64,000 nt of DNA from Novosphingobium kunmingense (GTDB lineage Bacteria; Pseudomonadota; Alphaproteobacteria; Sphingomonadales; Sphingomonadaceae). This document shows, piece by piece, positions 41,264 to 50,138 of the stretch (within the stretch, counting starts at the first letter, position 1; the number at the start of each line of letters is the position of its first letter). Made by a program: the position numbers and the translations under genes. The stretch is from assembly GCF_002813245.1 (NCBI RefSeq), contig NZ_PHUF01000005.1, forward strand, positions 248,001-312,000, written 5' to 3'. The notes beneath the pieces are model-generated. The model saw only the letters and a program-made list of their open reading frames with translations. It was not told the origin of the DNA and did no database searches.

Positions 41264-42844
41264 TCAAGCTGCCAGCGCTCGCTTGACAAAGTCCGCTGCG
41301 CGCTCGCCGATCATGATCGACGGGGCATTGGTATTGCCCGAAACCAGTCGCGGCATGACGCTCGCATCGGCGACCCACAGCCCGTCGGTCCCTCGCGCCT
41401 TCAACTTGGGATCGACGACCGACGCGTCGTCCCCGCCCATGCGGCAGGTGCCTACCGGGTGATAGACCGTGTCGGCTCGCGCCCGGATCAGGCGGTCAAG
41501 CGCGGCATCGTCAGCCAGGTCGACCCGCTGGCGGGCGGCCCCGGCATAGGCGGCAAGCGGGCCGGTCTCGACGATGCGGTACATCAGCCGGACGCCCTCG
41601 CGCAGCGTGGCGATGTCGCGGGGATCGTCGAGGAAGTTGGGATCGATCGCCGGGGCGGCCGCCGGATCAACGCTGTTCAAGCGAACCGTGCCGCGGCTTT
41701 CGGGGCGCAGCACGCAGGCGTGGATCGAAAAGCCATGGCCTTTGACCTTCTCGCGCCCATGATCCTCCAGCACGGCGGGAACGAAGTGGTACTGGATGTC
41801 GGGCGCGGGAAGGTCGGAACGCGAACGCCAGAACCCGCCGGCTTCGGCAAAGGGCGTCGTCATCACGCCAGTGCGCTTCAGCCGATGCTCGATCACGGCC
41901 TTTGCCATGCGCAAGGTGCCGGGAAGGCTGCTGCCGAAGAAATCGCGCGAGGCGGTTTCCCATCCGCCGACATAGTCGATGTGGTCCTGCAGGTCGTTGC
42001 CCACTGCATCGCGGTCGCTGACGACGGTGATGCCGTGCTCGGCCAGATGCAGTGCCGGTCCGATGCCCGACAGCATCAGCACCTGCGGGCTGCCGAAAGC
42101 ACCGGCTGACAGCACGACCCCGGCACTGGCCCCGATCACCTCGCGGCCCTTGGCTGTGCGGATCGCAACGCCGGTCGCGCGGCCTTCGGTGATCACGATC
42201 CGCTCGACCAGGGCGTCGGTGCGGATCGACAGGTTTGCGCGCGGGCGCAGATAGGCGCGGGCCGCGGACCAGCGTTCGCCTGCTTTCTGCGTCACCTGAT
42301 AGAGTCCGAATCCGTCCTGGCGCGCGCCGTTGAAGTCCTCGTTCCCGGGCAACTGGAGCTGGGTCGCGCTGGCGACGAAGGCGCGGCTGCCGGGGTTGGG
42401 CCAGCGCTGGTCCATGACGTTCAGCGGGCCGTCATCGCCGTGCCAGGCATCGCCGCCGCGCTCGTTGCCCTCGGACCGCTTGAAGTAGGGCAAGACGTCG
42501 TCATGGCTCCATCCGGTGCAGCCCAGCGCCGCCCATTGGTCGTAGTCGAAGTGGTTGCCGCGGATATAGACCATGGCGTTGATCGCGCTCGAGCCGCCCA
42601 GTCCGCGTCCACGCGGCTGGTAGCCGGTGCGACCGTCGAGTCCCTTCTGCGGCACGGTTTCGAAGCGCCAGTTCGACGCCTCGGGGATGAAGGGCATGAA
42701 ACCGGGCGTCTTGATGCGGACCGTGTCGTTGGTGCCGCCAGCCTCGATCAGACAGACCCGCCGCGTGCCGTCCTGGCTCAGCCTTCCGGCCGCTGCACTG
42801 CCTGCGCTGCCGCCGCCGATAACGATGATGTCGAACTGGTCCAT
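41264..42844 (-). CDS. GMC family FAD-dependent oxidoreductase (choline/alcohol dehydrogenase-like)
   Basis: A 526-residue flavoprotein. FAD-binding IIVIGGGSAGSAAAGRLS opens the protein, GRGLGGSSAINAMVYIRG is the GMC signature 1, and GAFGSPQVLMLSGIGP is signature 2. The C-terminus has the catalytic His region (VYHPVGTCRMG) and NTNAPSIMIGERAADF. Substrate unknown; an alcohol dehydrogenase is likely. The ATG at 42844 has GGAGAGGG upstream. It is the last gene of a leftward group with a sterol-desaturase-like protein. Confidence 0.92.
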   Translation of the reverse strand: MDQFDIIVIGGGSAGSAAAGRLSQDGTRRVCLIEAGGTNDTVRIKTPGFMPFIPEASNWRFETVPQKGLDGRTGYQPRGRGLGGSSAINAMVYIRGNHFDYDQWAALGCTGWSHDDVLPYFKRSEGNERGGDAWHGDDGPLNVMDQRWPNPGSRAFVASATQLQLPGNEDFNGARQDGFGLYQVTQKAGERWSAARAYLRPRANLSIRTDALVERIVITEGRATGVAIRTAKGREVIGASAGVVLSAGAFGSPQVLMLSGIGPALHLAEHGITVVSDRDAVGNDLQDHIDYVGGWETASRDFFGSSLPGTLRMAKAVIEHRLKRTGVMTTPFAEAGGFWRSRSDLPAPDIQYHFVPAVLEDHGREKVKGHGFSIHACVLRPESRGTVRLNSVDPAAAPAIDPNFLDDPRDIATLREGVRLMYRIVETGPLAAYAGAARQRVDLADDAALDRLIRARADTVYHPVGTCRMGGDDASVVDPKLKARGTDGLWVADASVMPRLVSGNTNAPSIMIGERAADFVKRALAA

Positions 42845-42873
42845 CTGTTGCCCTCTCCGTCCTTTCCGCACGG

Positions 42874-42891
42874 CTTAAGTGCTCGCTTAAG
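42874..42891. repeat. CTTAAG inverted pair upstream of the GMC gene
   Basis: Two CTTAAG hexamers at 42874-42879 and 42886-42891, each palindromic, centre-to-centre 12 bases, lie in the 58-base gap between two leftward genes. The spacing suits a dimeric regulator, but no regulator gene is adjacent. Role unproven. Confidence 0.35.
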
Positions 42892-42902
42892 AGGGTGCAA
42901 CG

Positions 42903-43799
42903 CTAACTGTCGACGCCGGGCCCCTGCATGGCCTGCCAGCGGGCGCGGATCGTATCGGAGGTATCGCGGCTGTTGTCATGGGTCCAGCCGGGCTCGCGGA
43001 CAAGATAGCCCAGCTTGGCCCGCCACGGCGCTCGGCGGACGTCGCTCGCCATGGCGATCCACTCGTGAAACGCGGTGTGGAACAGGTTGAAGCTGCCCAG
43101 CTGGCGGATGATGCCGTAATGGATCCGCACGCCGTCGATCTCGGGCTGGAACGAGCCGAACAGCCTGTCCCAGACGATGAAGACCCCGGCGTAGTTGCGG
43201 TCGAGGTAGACGGGGTTGACCGCGTGATGGACCCGGTGGTGCGACGGCGTGTTCATCACCGCTTCGAACCAGCGCGGCATGCGGCGTACCGCCTCGGTAT
43301 GGATCCAGAACTGGTAGACCAGGTTGACCGCGCCGACCGTGGCGATCATCCCCGGATGGAACCCGATCAGCACCGGCCAGATCCGGAACAGGAACGACAG
43401 CGCGGGAAAGCCGGTCCAGGTCTGCCGCAACGCGGTCGACAGGTTGTAGTGCTGGCTTGAATGATGATTGACGTGGCTCGCCCAGAACCAGCGCACCCGG
43501 TGCCCGGTGCGGTGCGCCCAGTAGTAGTTGAAATCGTCGAGCACGAAGCAGGCGATCCATGCCCACCAGGCCCAGCCGATATCGACGAGACGGAACTGGT
43601 AGAGCGTAAAGGCCGCAGCCGTGATCAGGCCGGCTGCCAAGGCGCCAGCCACCGTGCTGCCAAGGCCCATGGCGAGCGAAGACAGCGTGTCGCGCGCTTC
43701 GTAGGACGCGGGCGCGCGGCGCCTGGCCCAGGCCACCTCGATCAGGATCAGCAGGATGAAGAAGGGCACGGCATAGTCGACCGGGGTCAGCTGCGGCAT
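42903..43799 (-). CDS. sterol desaturase/fatty-acid hydroxylase family protein
   Basis: A 298-residue integral membrane diiron enzyme. The start MPQLTPVDYAVPFF is preferred over an in-frame ATG 19 codons earlier, which would overlap the upstream gene. About four helices surround the three histidine clusters: YYWAHRTGHR, ASHVNHHSSQHYN and TPSHHRVHHAVNP. Members hydroxylate or desaturate sterols, hopanoids, carotenoids or fatty acids. Substrate unknown; sphingolipid or membrane-lipid modification would fit the lineage but is inferred. Starts just after the upstream gene ends. Confidence 0.92.
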   Translation of the reverse strand: MPQLTPVDYAVPFFILLILIEVAWARRRAPASYEARDTLSSLAMGLGSTVAGALAAGLITAAAFTLYQFRLVDIGWAWWAWIACFVLDDFNYYWAHRTGHRVRWFWASHVNHHSSQHYNLSTALRQTWTGFPALSFLFRIWPVLIGFHPGMIATVGAVNLVYQFWIHTEAVRRMPRWFEAVMNTPSHHRVHHAVNPVYLDRNYAGVFIVWDRLFGSFQPEIDGVRIHYGIIRQLGSFNLFHTAFHEWIAMASDVRRAPWRAKLGYLVREPGWTHDNSRDTSDTIRARWQAMQGPGVDS

Positions 43800-43803
43800 C
43801 GGC

Positions 43804-44223
43804 TCAGCTCCCAAGCCGGCGCAAGCTGCTGGCCCACAGCTGCGCCTCGGTGCCAAGGTCGAGCGTGACGTCGCCGAAGCGTCGGTCGTCGGTGCCGACC
43901 GTCAGGAACGTCCGGTCGAGCCGCGCGAAGGCATGCGAATCGAGCAGGCGTGCGGCGAACTGCGATCCGTGGCGGCGCAGCAGCAGCACACGGCCCCGCG
44001 CATCACGGGCCAGGGCGCCGATCCCGGCCCGGTCGATCGCGATGGCCTCGGCCTCGAAATCGCACAGGGCGGCGCGGGCCAGCTCGCGCACCTCGTCCGC
44101 GTCCCTGAGGCGCACGTCGCCGCCCAGCCCTTGCCGTGCCACCCACCACGCGACGCCCAGGATCGCCGCAAGCGACAGCGCGAGCTTCAGACCTTCGAAG
44201 GCAAGCGCCTGGTCAGAGGGCAT
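43804..44223 (-). CDS. conserved hypothetical protein with one membrane helix
   Basis: A 139-residue protein. Residues about 10-28 form a membrane helix (LKLALSLAAILGVAWWVARQG). The soluble remainder is beta-rich with VRELARAALCDFEAEAIAIDRAGIGALARDARGRVLLLRRHG and ends in a WASSLRRLG helix. Its start overlaps the preceding gene by 11 bases, and five bases separate it from the sterol-desaturase gene, so it belongs to the same transcript. No family recognised. Confidence 0.65.
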   Translation of the reverse strand: MPSDQALAFEGLKLALSLAAILGVAWWVARQGLGGDVRLRDADEVRELARAALCDFEAEAIAIDRAGIGALARDARGRVLLLRRHGSQFAARLLDSHAFARLDRTFLTVGTDDRRFGDVTLDLGTEAQLWASSLRRLGS

Positions 44224-44644
44224 TGGCGGACAACATGTCCATCATCGCCCGCACCGGCGTCAGGTCATAGCCGGCCTGGGCGGCGGCGGCGCTCAACGCG
44301 TGGGGGCTCTTGCCGCGGCTGCTTTCGGCCAGCGCCCAGAGCAGCGTCGAACGCGTGCCCGACCGGCAATAGGCCAGGACCGGCTTGTCGGTGGACGCGA
44401 GAGCCGCGGCCATGGCCTTGACCTGGCCTTCGGAAAATCCGGCATGGGTCACCGGAATGGCGACATAGTCGATCCCCGCCGCGCGGGCCGCGGCCTCGAT
44501 CGCGTCACCGGGGGTCTGGTCGGCACTTTCGTCCTCGGGACGGTTGTTGATGATCAGGCCCACCCCTTGCGCCGCGGCGTCGCGAACATCGTCAGGTGTG
44601 ATCTGCGGGCTGGCGGAAATGCGATCGGTCAGGGCACGAAACAT
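44213..44644 (-). CDS. DUF442/TIGR01244 family phosphatase-like protein
   Basis: A 143-residue protein of the beta-lactamase hydrolase-like (Blh) N-terminal family. The protein-tyrosine-phosphatase-type loop is YCRSGTRSTLLW, with Cys nucleophile and Arg kept, and GVGLIINNRPEDESADQTPG is the family's characteristic loop. These proteins are often linked to sulfide or persulfide handling. MFRALTDRIS is taken as start; a longer frame upstream is not supported. First gene of the leftward group with the desaturase and GMC oxidoreductase. Confidence 0.87.
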   Translation of the reverse strand: MFRALTDRISASPQITPDDVRDAAAQGVGLIINNRPEDESADQTPGDAIEAAARAAGIDYVAIPVTHAGFSEGQVKAMAAALASTDKPVLAYCRSGTRSTLLWALAESSRGKSPHALSAAAAQAGYDLTPVRAMMDMLSANAL

Positions 44645-44934
44645 GGCAGGGTCATCCCGGATGCAAGGCGGGGGCACGATGCTCGTCTCCGCTGCTGACG
44701 GCTCTGTGCCAAGACGGGCCGCACGACGCAAGCGCAAGGCCGCTCATCGTGCCTGCCTTGCAGAAATGTCACACCGCACCCGAAAACAGGAATCGATTCG
44801 CCAATCAGCGGTTTATTCGCTATCAGTGACCATGCGGAGGAGAGGGCCTGGTGCCCGCTTGCTGCTTGGCCGGGGCGATTCGTCCGCGTTCCGGCCCTTG
44901 TTTCGTGGGGCGATGCGAAGGTTTGTTCGGTTCT
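44645..44934. other. 290-base intergenic region before the cold-shock gene
   Basis: Holds the promoters of the leftward DUF442 gene and the rightward cold-shock gene. No RNA gene was recognised. GGAGGAGAGGG at 44835-44845 is a strong Shine-Dalgarno-like site followed by a GTG (44851) in frame with the cold-shock protein, but the encoded residues there do not look like the family. The long leader is compatible with temperature-dependent control, as in cspA, though this is inference. Confidence 0.4.
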
Positions 44935-45699
44935 ATGGGTTTTGATCGAGGACGTCGCGGCCGTGGTCGCGACAAGCGGGACGGTTTCGGCGAAGACAGC
45001 TTTGATCCGTTTGCCGGCGGTGGTGGAGACCGCTTCGGCGGCGGCGACCGTTTTGGTGGCGGCGACCGCTTTGGCGGCGGTGGACGCGGCGGTTTCGGCG
45101 GCGGTGATCGCGGCGGTTTCGGCGGCGGCGATCGGGGCGGCTTCGGCGGTCCGCGCGGCGGTGGTGGTGGTGGTGGCGGCTTCGGCGGCCCGCGCGGCGG
45201 CGGCATGCCGGCCCAGGTCGTTGGCGAAGGCACCGGCACCGTCAAGTTCTTCAACGCGGGCAAGGGCTTCGGCTTCATCCAGCGCGATGGCGGCGGTGAA
45301 GACGTGTTCGTCCACATCAGCGCGGTCGAACGTGCTGGCCTCGAAGGCCTTGCCGAAGGGCAGCAGCTCAAGTTCCAGCTCGTCGATCGCGGTGGCAAGG
45401 TTTCGGCCAGCGACCTCGAAGTGGTCGGCGATGTGATCGCAGTCGAAAAGCGCCCCGAAGCGCCGCAGCGCCAGCTGACCGGTGAACGGGCCACCGGCAC
45501 GGTCAAGTTCTTCAACTCGATGAAGGGCTTTGGCTTCATCACGCGCGACGATGGACAGGCCGATGCCTTCGTCCATATCAGCGCGGTCGAACGCTCGGGC
45601 ATGCAGGCGCTCAACGAGGGCGACCGGCTCGAGTTCGACATCGAAGTCGATCGACGAGGCAAGTACTCGGCGGTCAACCTGGCGCCGCGTCAGGATTGA
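44935..45699 (+). CDS. tandem cold-shock-domain protein with Gly/Arg/Asp-rich N-terminus
   Basis: A 254-residue nucleic-acid chaperone. Residues 26-90 are almost pure Gly with Asp-Arg-Phe repeats (GGGDRFGGGDRFGGG and RGGFGGGDRGGFGGG). Two cold-shock domains follow: CSD1 about 98-165 and CSD2 about 186-252. Each has the RNP1-like GFGFI and RNP2-like FVHISAVER motifs with KFFN in strand 1. Start MGFDRGRRGRGRDKRD is chosen on the basic low-complexity start common to these proteins. The gene stands alone and ends at a terminator. Two-CSD proteins are common in alphaproteobacteria; the RGG-like tail is longer than usual. Confidence 0.93.
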   Translation: MGFDRGRRGRGRDKRDGFGEDSFDPFAGGGGDRFGGGDRFGGGDRFGGGGRGGFGGGDRGGFGGGDRGGFGGPRGGGGGGGGFGGPRGGGMPAQVVGEGTGTVKFFNAGKGFGFIQRDGGGEDVFVHISAVERAGLEGLAEGQQLKFQLVDRGGKVSASDLEVVGDVIAVEKRPEAPQRQLTGERATGTVKFFNSMKGFGFITRDDGQADAFVHISAVERSGMQALNEGDRLEFDIEVDRRGKYSAVNLAPRQD

Positions 45700-45757
45700 T
45701 CCCGATCGCAGCCGCCCTTGGGGTTGTCCCGGGGCCTGCCAAGTTCTAAACGCGTGC

Positions 45758-45790
45758 AGATGGCGGTCCTTTCGGGGCCGCCATTTGTCG
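45758..45790 (+). terminator. intrinsic terminator after the cold-shock gene
   Basis: Stem ATGGCGG (45758-45764) pairs with CCGCCAT (45776-45782), extended by CC/GG, and is followed by TTGTCGTTT. It lies 58 bases after the stop and 41 before argD, separating the two transcripts. Confidence 0.7.
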
Positions 45791-45830
45791 TTTCGATTAT
45801 CCCGATTTCATGAGAAGCGAAGGAAAAGCC

Positions 45831-47024
45831 ATGTCGATTACCCCGCTGATGCCAGTCTATCCCCGCTGCGGCTTTCGCCCGGTGCGCGGTGAGCACTGCC
45901 ACCTGATCGGGGAAGACGGTCGACGCTATCTCGACTTCGCGGCCGGCATCGCGGTCAACCTGCTTGGCCATTCGCATCCCGGCCTGATCGGCGCGATCCA
46001 GCGCCAGGCCGAAACCCTGATGCACGTCTCCAATCTCTACGGCAGCCCACAGGGTGAAAAGCTGGCCCAGCGGCTCGTCGATCTGACCTTTGCCGACACG
46101 GTGTTCTTCACCAACTCGGGCGCTGAGGCGGTCGAATGCGCCATCAAGACGGTGCGCGCCTATCACCAGCACGGCGGCGACGAGGGTCGGTTCGAGATCA
46201 TCACTTTCAAGAACGCCTTCCACGGCCGGACGATGGCCACGATCAGCGCATCGAACCAGGACAAGATGCACAAGGGCTTCATGCCCCTGCTGGCCGGCTT
46301 CAAGTACGTCGATTTCGATGATCTCGAAGGCGCCAAGGCGGCGATCGGGCCCAGCACCGCCGGCTTCCTTGTCGAGCCAGTCCAGGGCGAGGGCGGCATC
46401 CGTCCCGCTTCGGACGCGTTCATGAAAGGCCTGCGCGCGCTGGCCGACGAACACGGCCTGCTGCTCGCCCTCGACGAGGTGCAGTGCGGAGTCGCCCGTT
46501 CGGGCACCTTCTACGCCTATGAACAGTATGGCATCGAACCCGATGTCCTGGCCACGGCCAAGGGCCTTGGCGGCGGCTTCCCGATCGGCGCCTGCCTCGC
46601 CACCGAAAAGGCCGCGCGCGGCATGGTGATCGGCACCCACGGCTCGACCTATGGCGGCAACCCGCTGGCCATGGCGGCGGGCGAGGCCGTGCTCGACGCG
46701 GTGGCCAACGACGAGTTCCTGGCCCATGTGCGCGTCACGAGCGAGCGCCTGCGCAGCCGCCTCGAACAGTTCATCGGAAACTACCCCGATCTGTTCGAAC
46801 TGGTTCGCGGCAAGGGCCTGATGCTGGGCGTCAAGATGAAGATGGAAACGCGCGGGTTCGTGGCGCACCTGCGCGACAACCACCAGTTGCTGACCGTGGC
46901 GGCGGGTGACAACACGCTGCGCCTGGTGCCGCCGCTGGTTATCGGGGATGCCGAGATCGACGAGTTCTTCGAAAAGTTGTCTGCCGGCGCCGCGAGCTAC
47001 GACGTTCCCGAGACGGTCCAGTGA
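45831..47024 (+). CDS. argD: acetylornithine/succinyldiaminopimelate aminotransferase
   Basis: A 397-residue class III PLP aminotransferase of arginine (and often lysine) synthesis. The start [13 protein letters not shown] follows AAGGAAAAGCC. Landmarks are [41 protein letters not shown] and the PLP lysine in [13 protein letters not shown] (about 244). Its stop overlaps the argF start by four bases (GTGA), coupling the pair. Confidence 0.96.
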   Translation: MSITPLMPVYPRCGFRPVRGEHCHLIGEDGRRYLDFAAGIAVNLLGHSHPGLIGAIQRQAETLMHVSNLYGSPQGEKLAQRLVDLTFADTVFFTNSGAEAVECAIKTVRAYHQHGGDEGRFEIITFKNAFHGRTMATISASNQDKMHKGFMPLLAGFKYVDFDDLEGAKAAIGPSTAGFLVEPVQGEGGIRPASDAFMKGLRALADEHGLLLALDEVQCGVARSGTFYAYEQYGIEPDVLATAKGLGGGFPIGACLATEKAARGMVIGTHGSTYGGNPLAMAAGEAVLDAVANDEFLAHVRVTSERLRSRLEQFIGNYPDLFELVRGKGLMLGVKMKMETRGFVAHLRDNHQLLTVAAGDNTLRLVPPLVIGDAEIDEFFEKLSAGAASYDVPETVQ

Positions 47025-47947
47025 CCCGGCACTTCCTCGACCTGTCCGATGCGGGCGGCAACGCGATAGCCGCCATGCTGAACGACGCCCAGGACCGCAA
47101 GGCCGCGCGCCGCGCCTGGCCCAAGGGGCAGCCCGATGCGGATGCCCCGCTCGCGGGCCACGTCCTCGCCATGGTGTTCGAGAAGAACTCGACCCGCACC
47201 CGCGTCTCGTTCGACATGGCGATGCGCCAGCTCGGCGGCTCGGCGATCATACTCGAAGCGGGATCGACCCAGCTCGGCCGCGGCGAGACGATCGCCGACA
47301 CCGCGCGCGTGCTGAGCCGCATGGTCGATGCGATCATGCTGCGCACGGACGATCACGCCAAGATCGAGGAGCTGGCCGCCCATGCGACCGTCCCGGTAAT
47401 CAACGGCCTGACCGACGCCTCGCATCCCTGCCAGATCATGGCCGATCTCCTCACCCTGATCGAAGGCGGCAAGGCGCTCCCCGGCCTCGAAGTTGCCTGG
47501 CTTGGCGATGGCAACAACGTCCTCAACTCGATCGTCGAGGCGGCCGGGCTGATGAAGTTCAACGTCCGCATCGGCGTGCCCGAAGGCTATGACAGCGATC
47601 CCGGCTTCATCGCCGCCGCGCGAGCGAACGGCGCGACGATCACGGTCACGCGCGACCCGCGCGAAGCGGCCGCCGGCGCCGACGTGGTCGTGACCGACAC
47701 CTGGGTTTCGATGGGGCAGGAGCACGTCCACAACAAGCTGGCGGCGATGGCTCCGTTCCAGGTCAACCCTGCGCTGATGGCGGCGGCAAGTCCCGGTGCC
47801 CGGTTCCTGCATTGCCTGCCCGCGCACCGCGGCGAGGAAGTGACCGACGCGGTGATCGACGGGCCGCAGTCCGATGTCTGGGACGAAGCGGAAAACCGCA
47901 TCCACGCGCAGAAGTCGGTCCTGCTCTGGGCGCTCGGCAAGCTGTGA
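47021..47947 (+). CDS. argF: ornithine carbamoyltransferase
   Basis: A 308-residue transferase forming citrulline from ornithine and carbamoyl phosphate. The carbamoyl-phosphate motif [27 protein letters not shown], and the ornithine-binding [13 protein letters not shown] are intact. GTG start within the argD stop; its own stop overlaps the hslO GTG. Length typical of anabolic enzymes. Confidence 0.97.
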   Translation: MTRHFLDLSDAGGNAIAAMLNDAQDRKAARRAWPKGQPDADAPLAGHVLAMVFEKNSTRTRVSFDMAMRQLGGSAIILEAGSTQLGRGETIADTARVLSRMVDAIMLRTDDHAKIEELAAHATVPVINGLTDASHPCQIMADLLTLIEGGKALPGLEVAWLGDGNNVLNSIVEAAGLMKFNVRIGVPEGYDSDPGFIAAARANGATITVTRDPREAAAGADVVVTDTWVSMGQEHVHNKLAAMAPFQVNPALMAAASPGARFLHCLPAHRGEEVTDAVIDGPQSDVWDEAENRIHAQKSVLLWALGKL

Positions 47948-48852
47948 GCGCGCCCGAGCATATTCCTGCCGGCGAGACCGGATATGACCGGGTGCTCAGC
48001 TTCACGATCCCTGCGCGCAACGGCCGGGGCCGCGTCGTGCGCCTGGGACCGGTGCTCGAAACGATCCTTACCGCCCACACCTACCCCACCTCGATCAAGC
48101 ATCTGCTCGCCGAAGCGCTGGTTGTCACCGCACTGATCGGAGCGCTGCTCAAGGATGACGAGGGGCAGCTGACCATGCAGGCGCAGACCGAGGCGGGGGT
48201 CGTCGACCTGCTGGTCTGCGATTACCGCGGCGGCGAACTGCGCGGCTATGTGCGTTTCGACGAAGACCGGCTGGACATGGTCGGGGCCAACCCATCGCTC
48301 TACGCGCTGTTCGGCAAGGGCTATCTGGCGATCACCTTCGACATGGCCACGACCGGCCAGCGGTACCAGGGCATCGTGCCGCTCGAAGGCGGGTCGCTTG
48401 CCGAAGCCTGCCAGAACTATTTTGCACAAAGCGAGCAGGTGCCAACGCTGATCCGCGTCGGCGTGCGATCGGACGGGCAGGGTTGCGTCGCCGGCGGCTT
48501 CCTCGTCCAGCACTTGCCCGACGGCGAGGAGGGCCGCGAGCGTCTTCACGTCCGGCTCGACCACCCCGAGTGGGAGCACCTCGCGGCGCTTGCCGGTTCG
48601 ATCCGCCACGACGAACTGGTCGACGCCGATCTCTCGCTCGAAGCGCTGGTCTGGCGGATCTTCCACGAAGAGGACGAAATCCGGGTCGAGGCGGGTCATC
48701 CGCTTGGCCGCGGGTGTCGCTGCAGCGTCGAGCACTACGCAGCGGTGATCGGCAAGTTTCCCGAAGAAGACCGCGTCGACATGCGCAACGAAGCGGGGTT
48801 GATCGTGGTTGACTGTGCATTCTGTTCGCGGCTGTTCGAAATCGAGGCTTGA
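47944..48852 (+). CDS. hslO: redox-regulated chaperone Hsp33
   Basis: A 302-residue Hsp33, a holdase activated by oxidation. The C-terminal zinc switch has the CxC and CxxC pairs: GCRCSVEHY and, about 30 residues later, DCAFC. GTG start in GTGA with argF. The position after argD-argF is a known alphaproteobacterial arrangement. The frame is open upstream inside argF but has no start support there. Confidence 0.96.
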   Translation: MSAPEHIPAGETGYDRVLSFTIPARNGRGRVVRLGPVLETILTAHTYPTSIKHLLAEALVVTALIGALLKDDEGQLTMQAQTEAGVVDLLVCDYRGGELRGYVRFDEDRLDMVGANPSLYALFGKGYLAITFDMATTGQRYQGIVPLEGGSLAEACQNYFAQSEQVPTLIRVGVRSDGQGCVAGGFLVQHLPDGEEGRERLHVRLDHPEWEHLAALAGSIRHDELVDADLSLEALVWRIFHEEDEIRVEAGHPLGRGCRCSVEHYAAVIGKFPEEDRVDMRNEAGLIVVDCAFCSRLFEIEA

Positions 48853-48962
48853 AGCACTCGATTCGTCGACATAATAACACGCTTTATCGCGTGTAGGCGC
48901 CGTGATACAATGGCGCCGAAGGAAATCGTGCGCACTTCACTGGCGCCCAGATTGATAGATCG

Positions 48963-49382
48963 ATGATGCTGCGTTCGTTTATTTCCCTCCGCCGGTTCGC
49001 GGTCTTGGCCGCCGCTGTGCTCGTGTCCCTCGTTCCGGCTCATGCCGGAAGCGAGCGGCTCGGTATGCTCGACACGCTTCAGCCGGGAGCCTGGGAACTG
49101 CGTCTGCGCGAAATCGGCTCCCAGCCGCAGCGGATCTGCGTACCCAACGGCCGCACCCTGATCCAGCTTCGTCACCAGGCCGACGCCTGTTCCCGCCTGG
49201 TCATAGGCGAGAGCGCGTCGGAAGTGACTGTGCAATACACCTGCCGCGGCCGCGGTTACGGACGCACCCGAATCCGGCGCGAAACCGCGCAACTCGTCCA
49301 GATCGACAGCCAGGGGATTGCCGACGGGCTTCCGTTCGAGTTTTCCGCCGAAGCCCGCCGGGTCGGGGCTTGCGGCACCTGA
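48963..49382 (+). CDS. secreted DUF3617-like protein, unknown
   Basis: A 139-residue protein with a signal peptide (FAVLAAAVLVSLVPAHAGS). The mature part reads LQPGAWELRLREIGS, then QRICVPNGRTL, HQADACSRLVIGE and VQYTCRGRGYGRTRIRRET, which follows the DUF3617 pattern of a PGxWE start and paired cysteines. The frame starts ATG ATG at 48963. Upstream an inverted repeat ACACGC/GCGTGT (48877-48894) and paired GGCGCC sites lie in the gap. Role unknown. Confidence 0.68.
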   Translation: MMLRSFISLRRFAVLAAAVLVSLVPAHAGSERLGMLDTLQPGAWELRLREIGSQPQRICVPNGRTLIQLRHQADACSRLVIGESASEVTVQYTCRGRGYGRTRIRRETAQLVQIDSQGIADGLPFEFSAEARRVGACGT

Positions 49383-49421
49383 TCCCATTGCCTTCGGATC
49401 GGGCAGAGGCTAGCCGAAGGC

Positions 49422-50123
49422 ATGACCGAAATGGCTGAAGAACCCCCACGGCAAGCCGTCGTCCTGCTGTCCGGCGGCCTCGATTCGATGGTGACTGCGG
49501 CCCTGGCGCGCGAGGCTGGATTTGCCGTCAACGCGTTGACGATCGACTACAACCAGCGGCACCGCATCGAACTGGATGCCGCGCGCCGCGTGGCTGCGGA
49601 AATCGGCGTCGCACGCCACGTGATCCTGCCGCTCGACCTGCGCCAGTTCGGCGGTTCTGCACTGACCGACGAGATCGCCGTGCCGAAGGATGGCGTTGGC
49701 CCCGACATTCCGGTGACCTACGTGCCGGCGCGCAATCTCGTGTTCCTGTCGCTGACGCTCGCCTGGGCCGAGGCGCTCGGCGCGCGCGACGTGTTCATCG
49801 GGGTCAACGCGCTCGACTATTCGGGCTATCCCGACTGCCGGCCGGAATTCATCGCCGGCTTTGCCGATCTGGCCCGGCTCGCCACCAAGGCCGGCGCCGA
49901 AGGCGATGCCTTTACGGTCCATGCTCCTCTGCAGTTCATGGGCAAGGCCGACATCGCACGCGAGTGTGCGCGTCTGGGACTCGATCCGGCGCTGAGCTGG
50001 TCGTGCTACGACCCCCAGCCGGGCTGCCTCGCCTGCGGCCAGTGCGACAGCTGCCGGCTGCGCCAGGAGGGCTTTGAAAAAGCTGGGATTGCCGACGAGA
50101 CCCGCTACTCTGCACCCAGGTAA
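49422..50123 (+). CDS. queC: 7-cyano-7-deazaguanine synthase
   Basis: A 233-residue ATP-dependent enzyme making preQ0 for queuosine tRNA modification. The N-terminal PP-loop [15 protein letters not shown] and C-terminal zinc site ([20 protein letters not shown]) are intact. The start could be ATG 49422 or the ATG three codons on. Other queuosine genes are not in the window. Confidence 0.96.
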   Translation: MTEMAEEPPRQAVVLLSGGLDSMVTAALAREAGFAVNALTIDYNQRHRIELDAARRVAAEIGVARHVILPLDLRQFGGSALTDEIAVPKDGVGPDIPVTYVPARNLVFLSLTLAWAEALGARDVFIGVNALDYSGYPDCRPEFIAGFADLARLATKAGAEGDAFTVHAPLQFMGKADIARECARLGLDPALSWSCYDPQPGCLACGQCDSCRLRQEGFEKAGIADETRYSAPR

Positions 50124-50138
50124 CGGGAGAGTGACGGC

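Noticed and set aside
44851..44934. GTG start with strong GGAGGAG in frame with the cold-shock protein
   Set aside because: The added residues (PACCLAGAIRPRSGP) are unlike the basic start of these proteins; the ATG at 44935 is preferred.
44990..45190. Repeat array resembling a CRISPR or minisatellite
   Set aside because: The repeats are in-frame Gly-rich codons of the cold-shock protein, without spacer structure.
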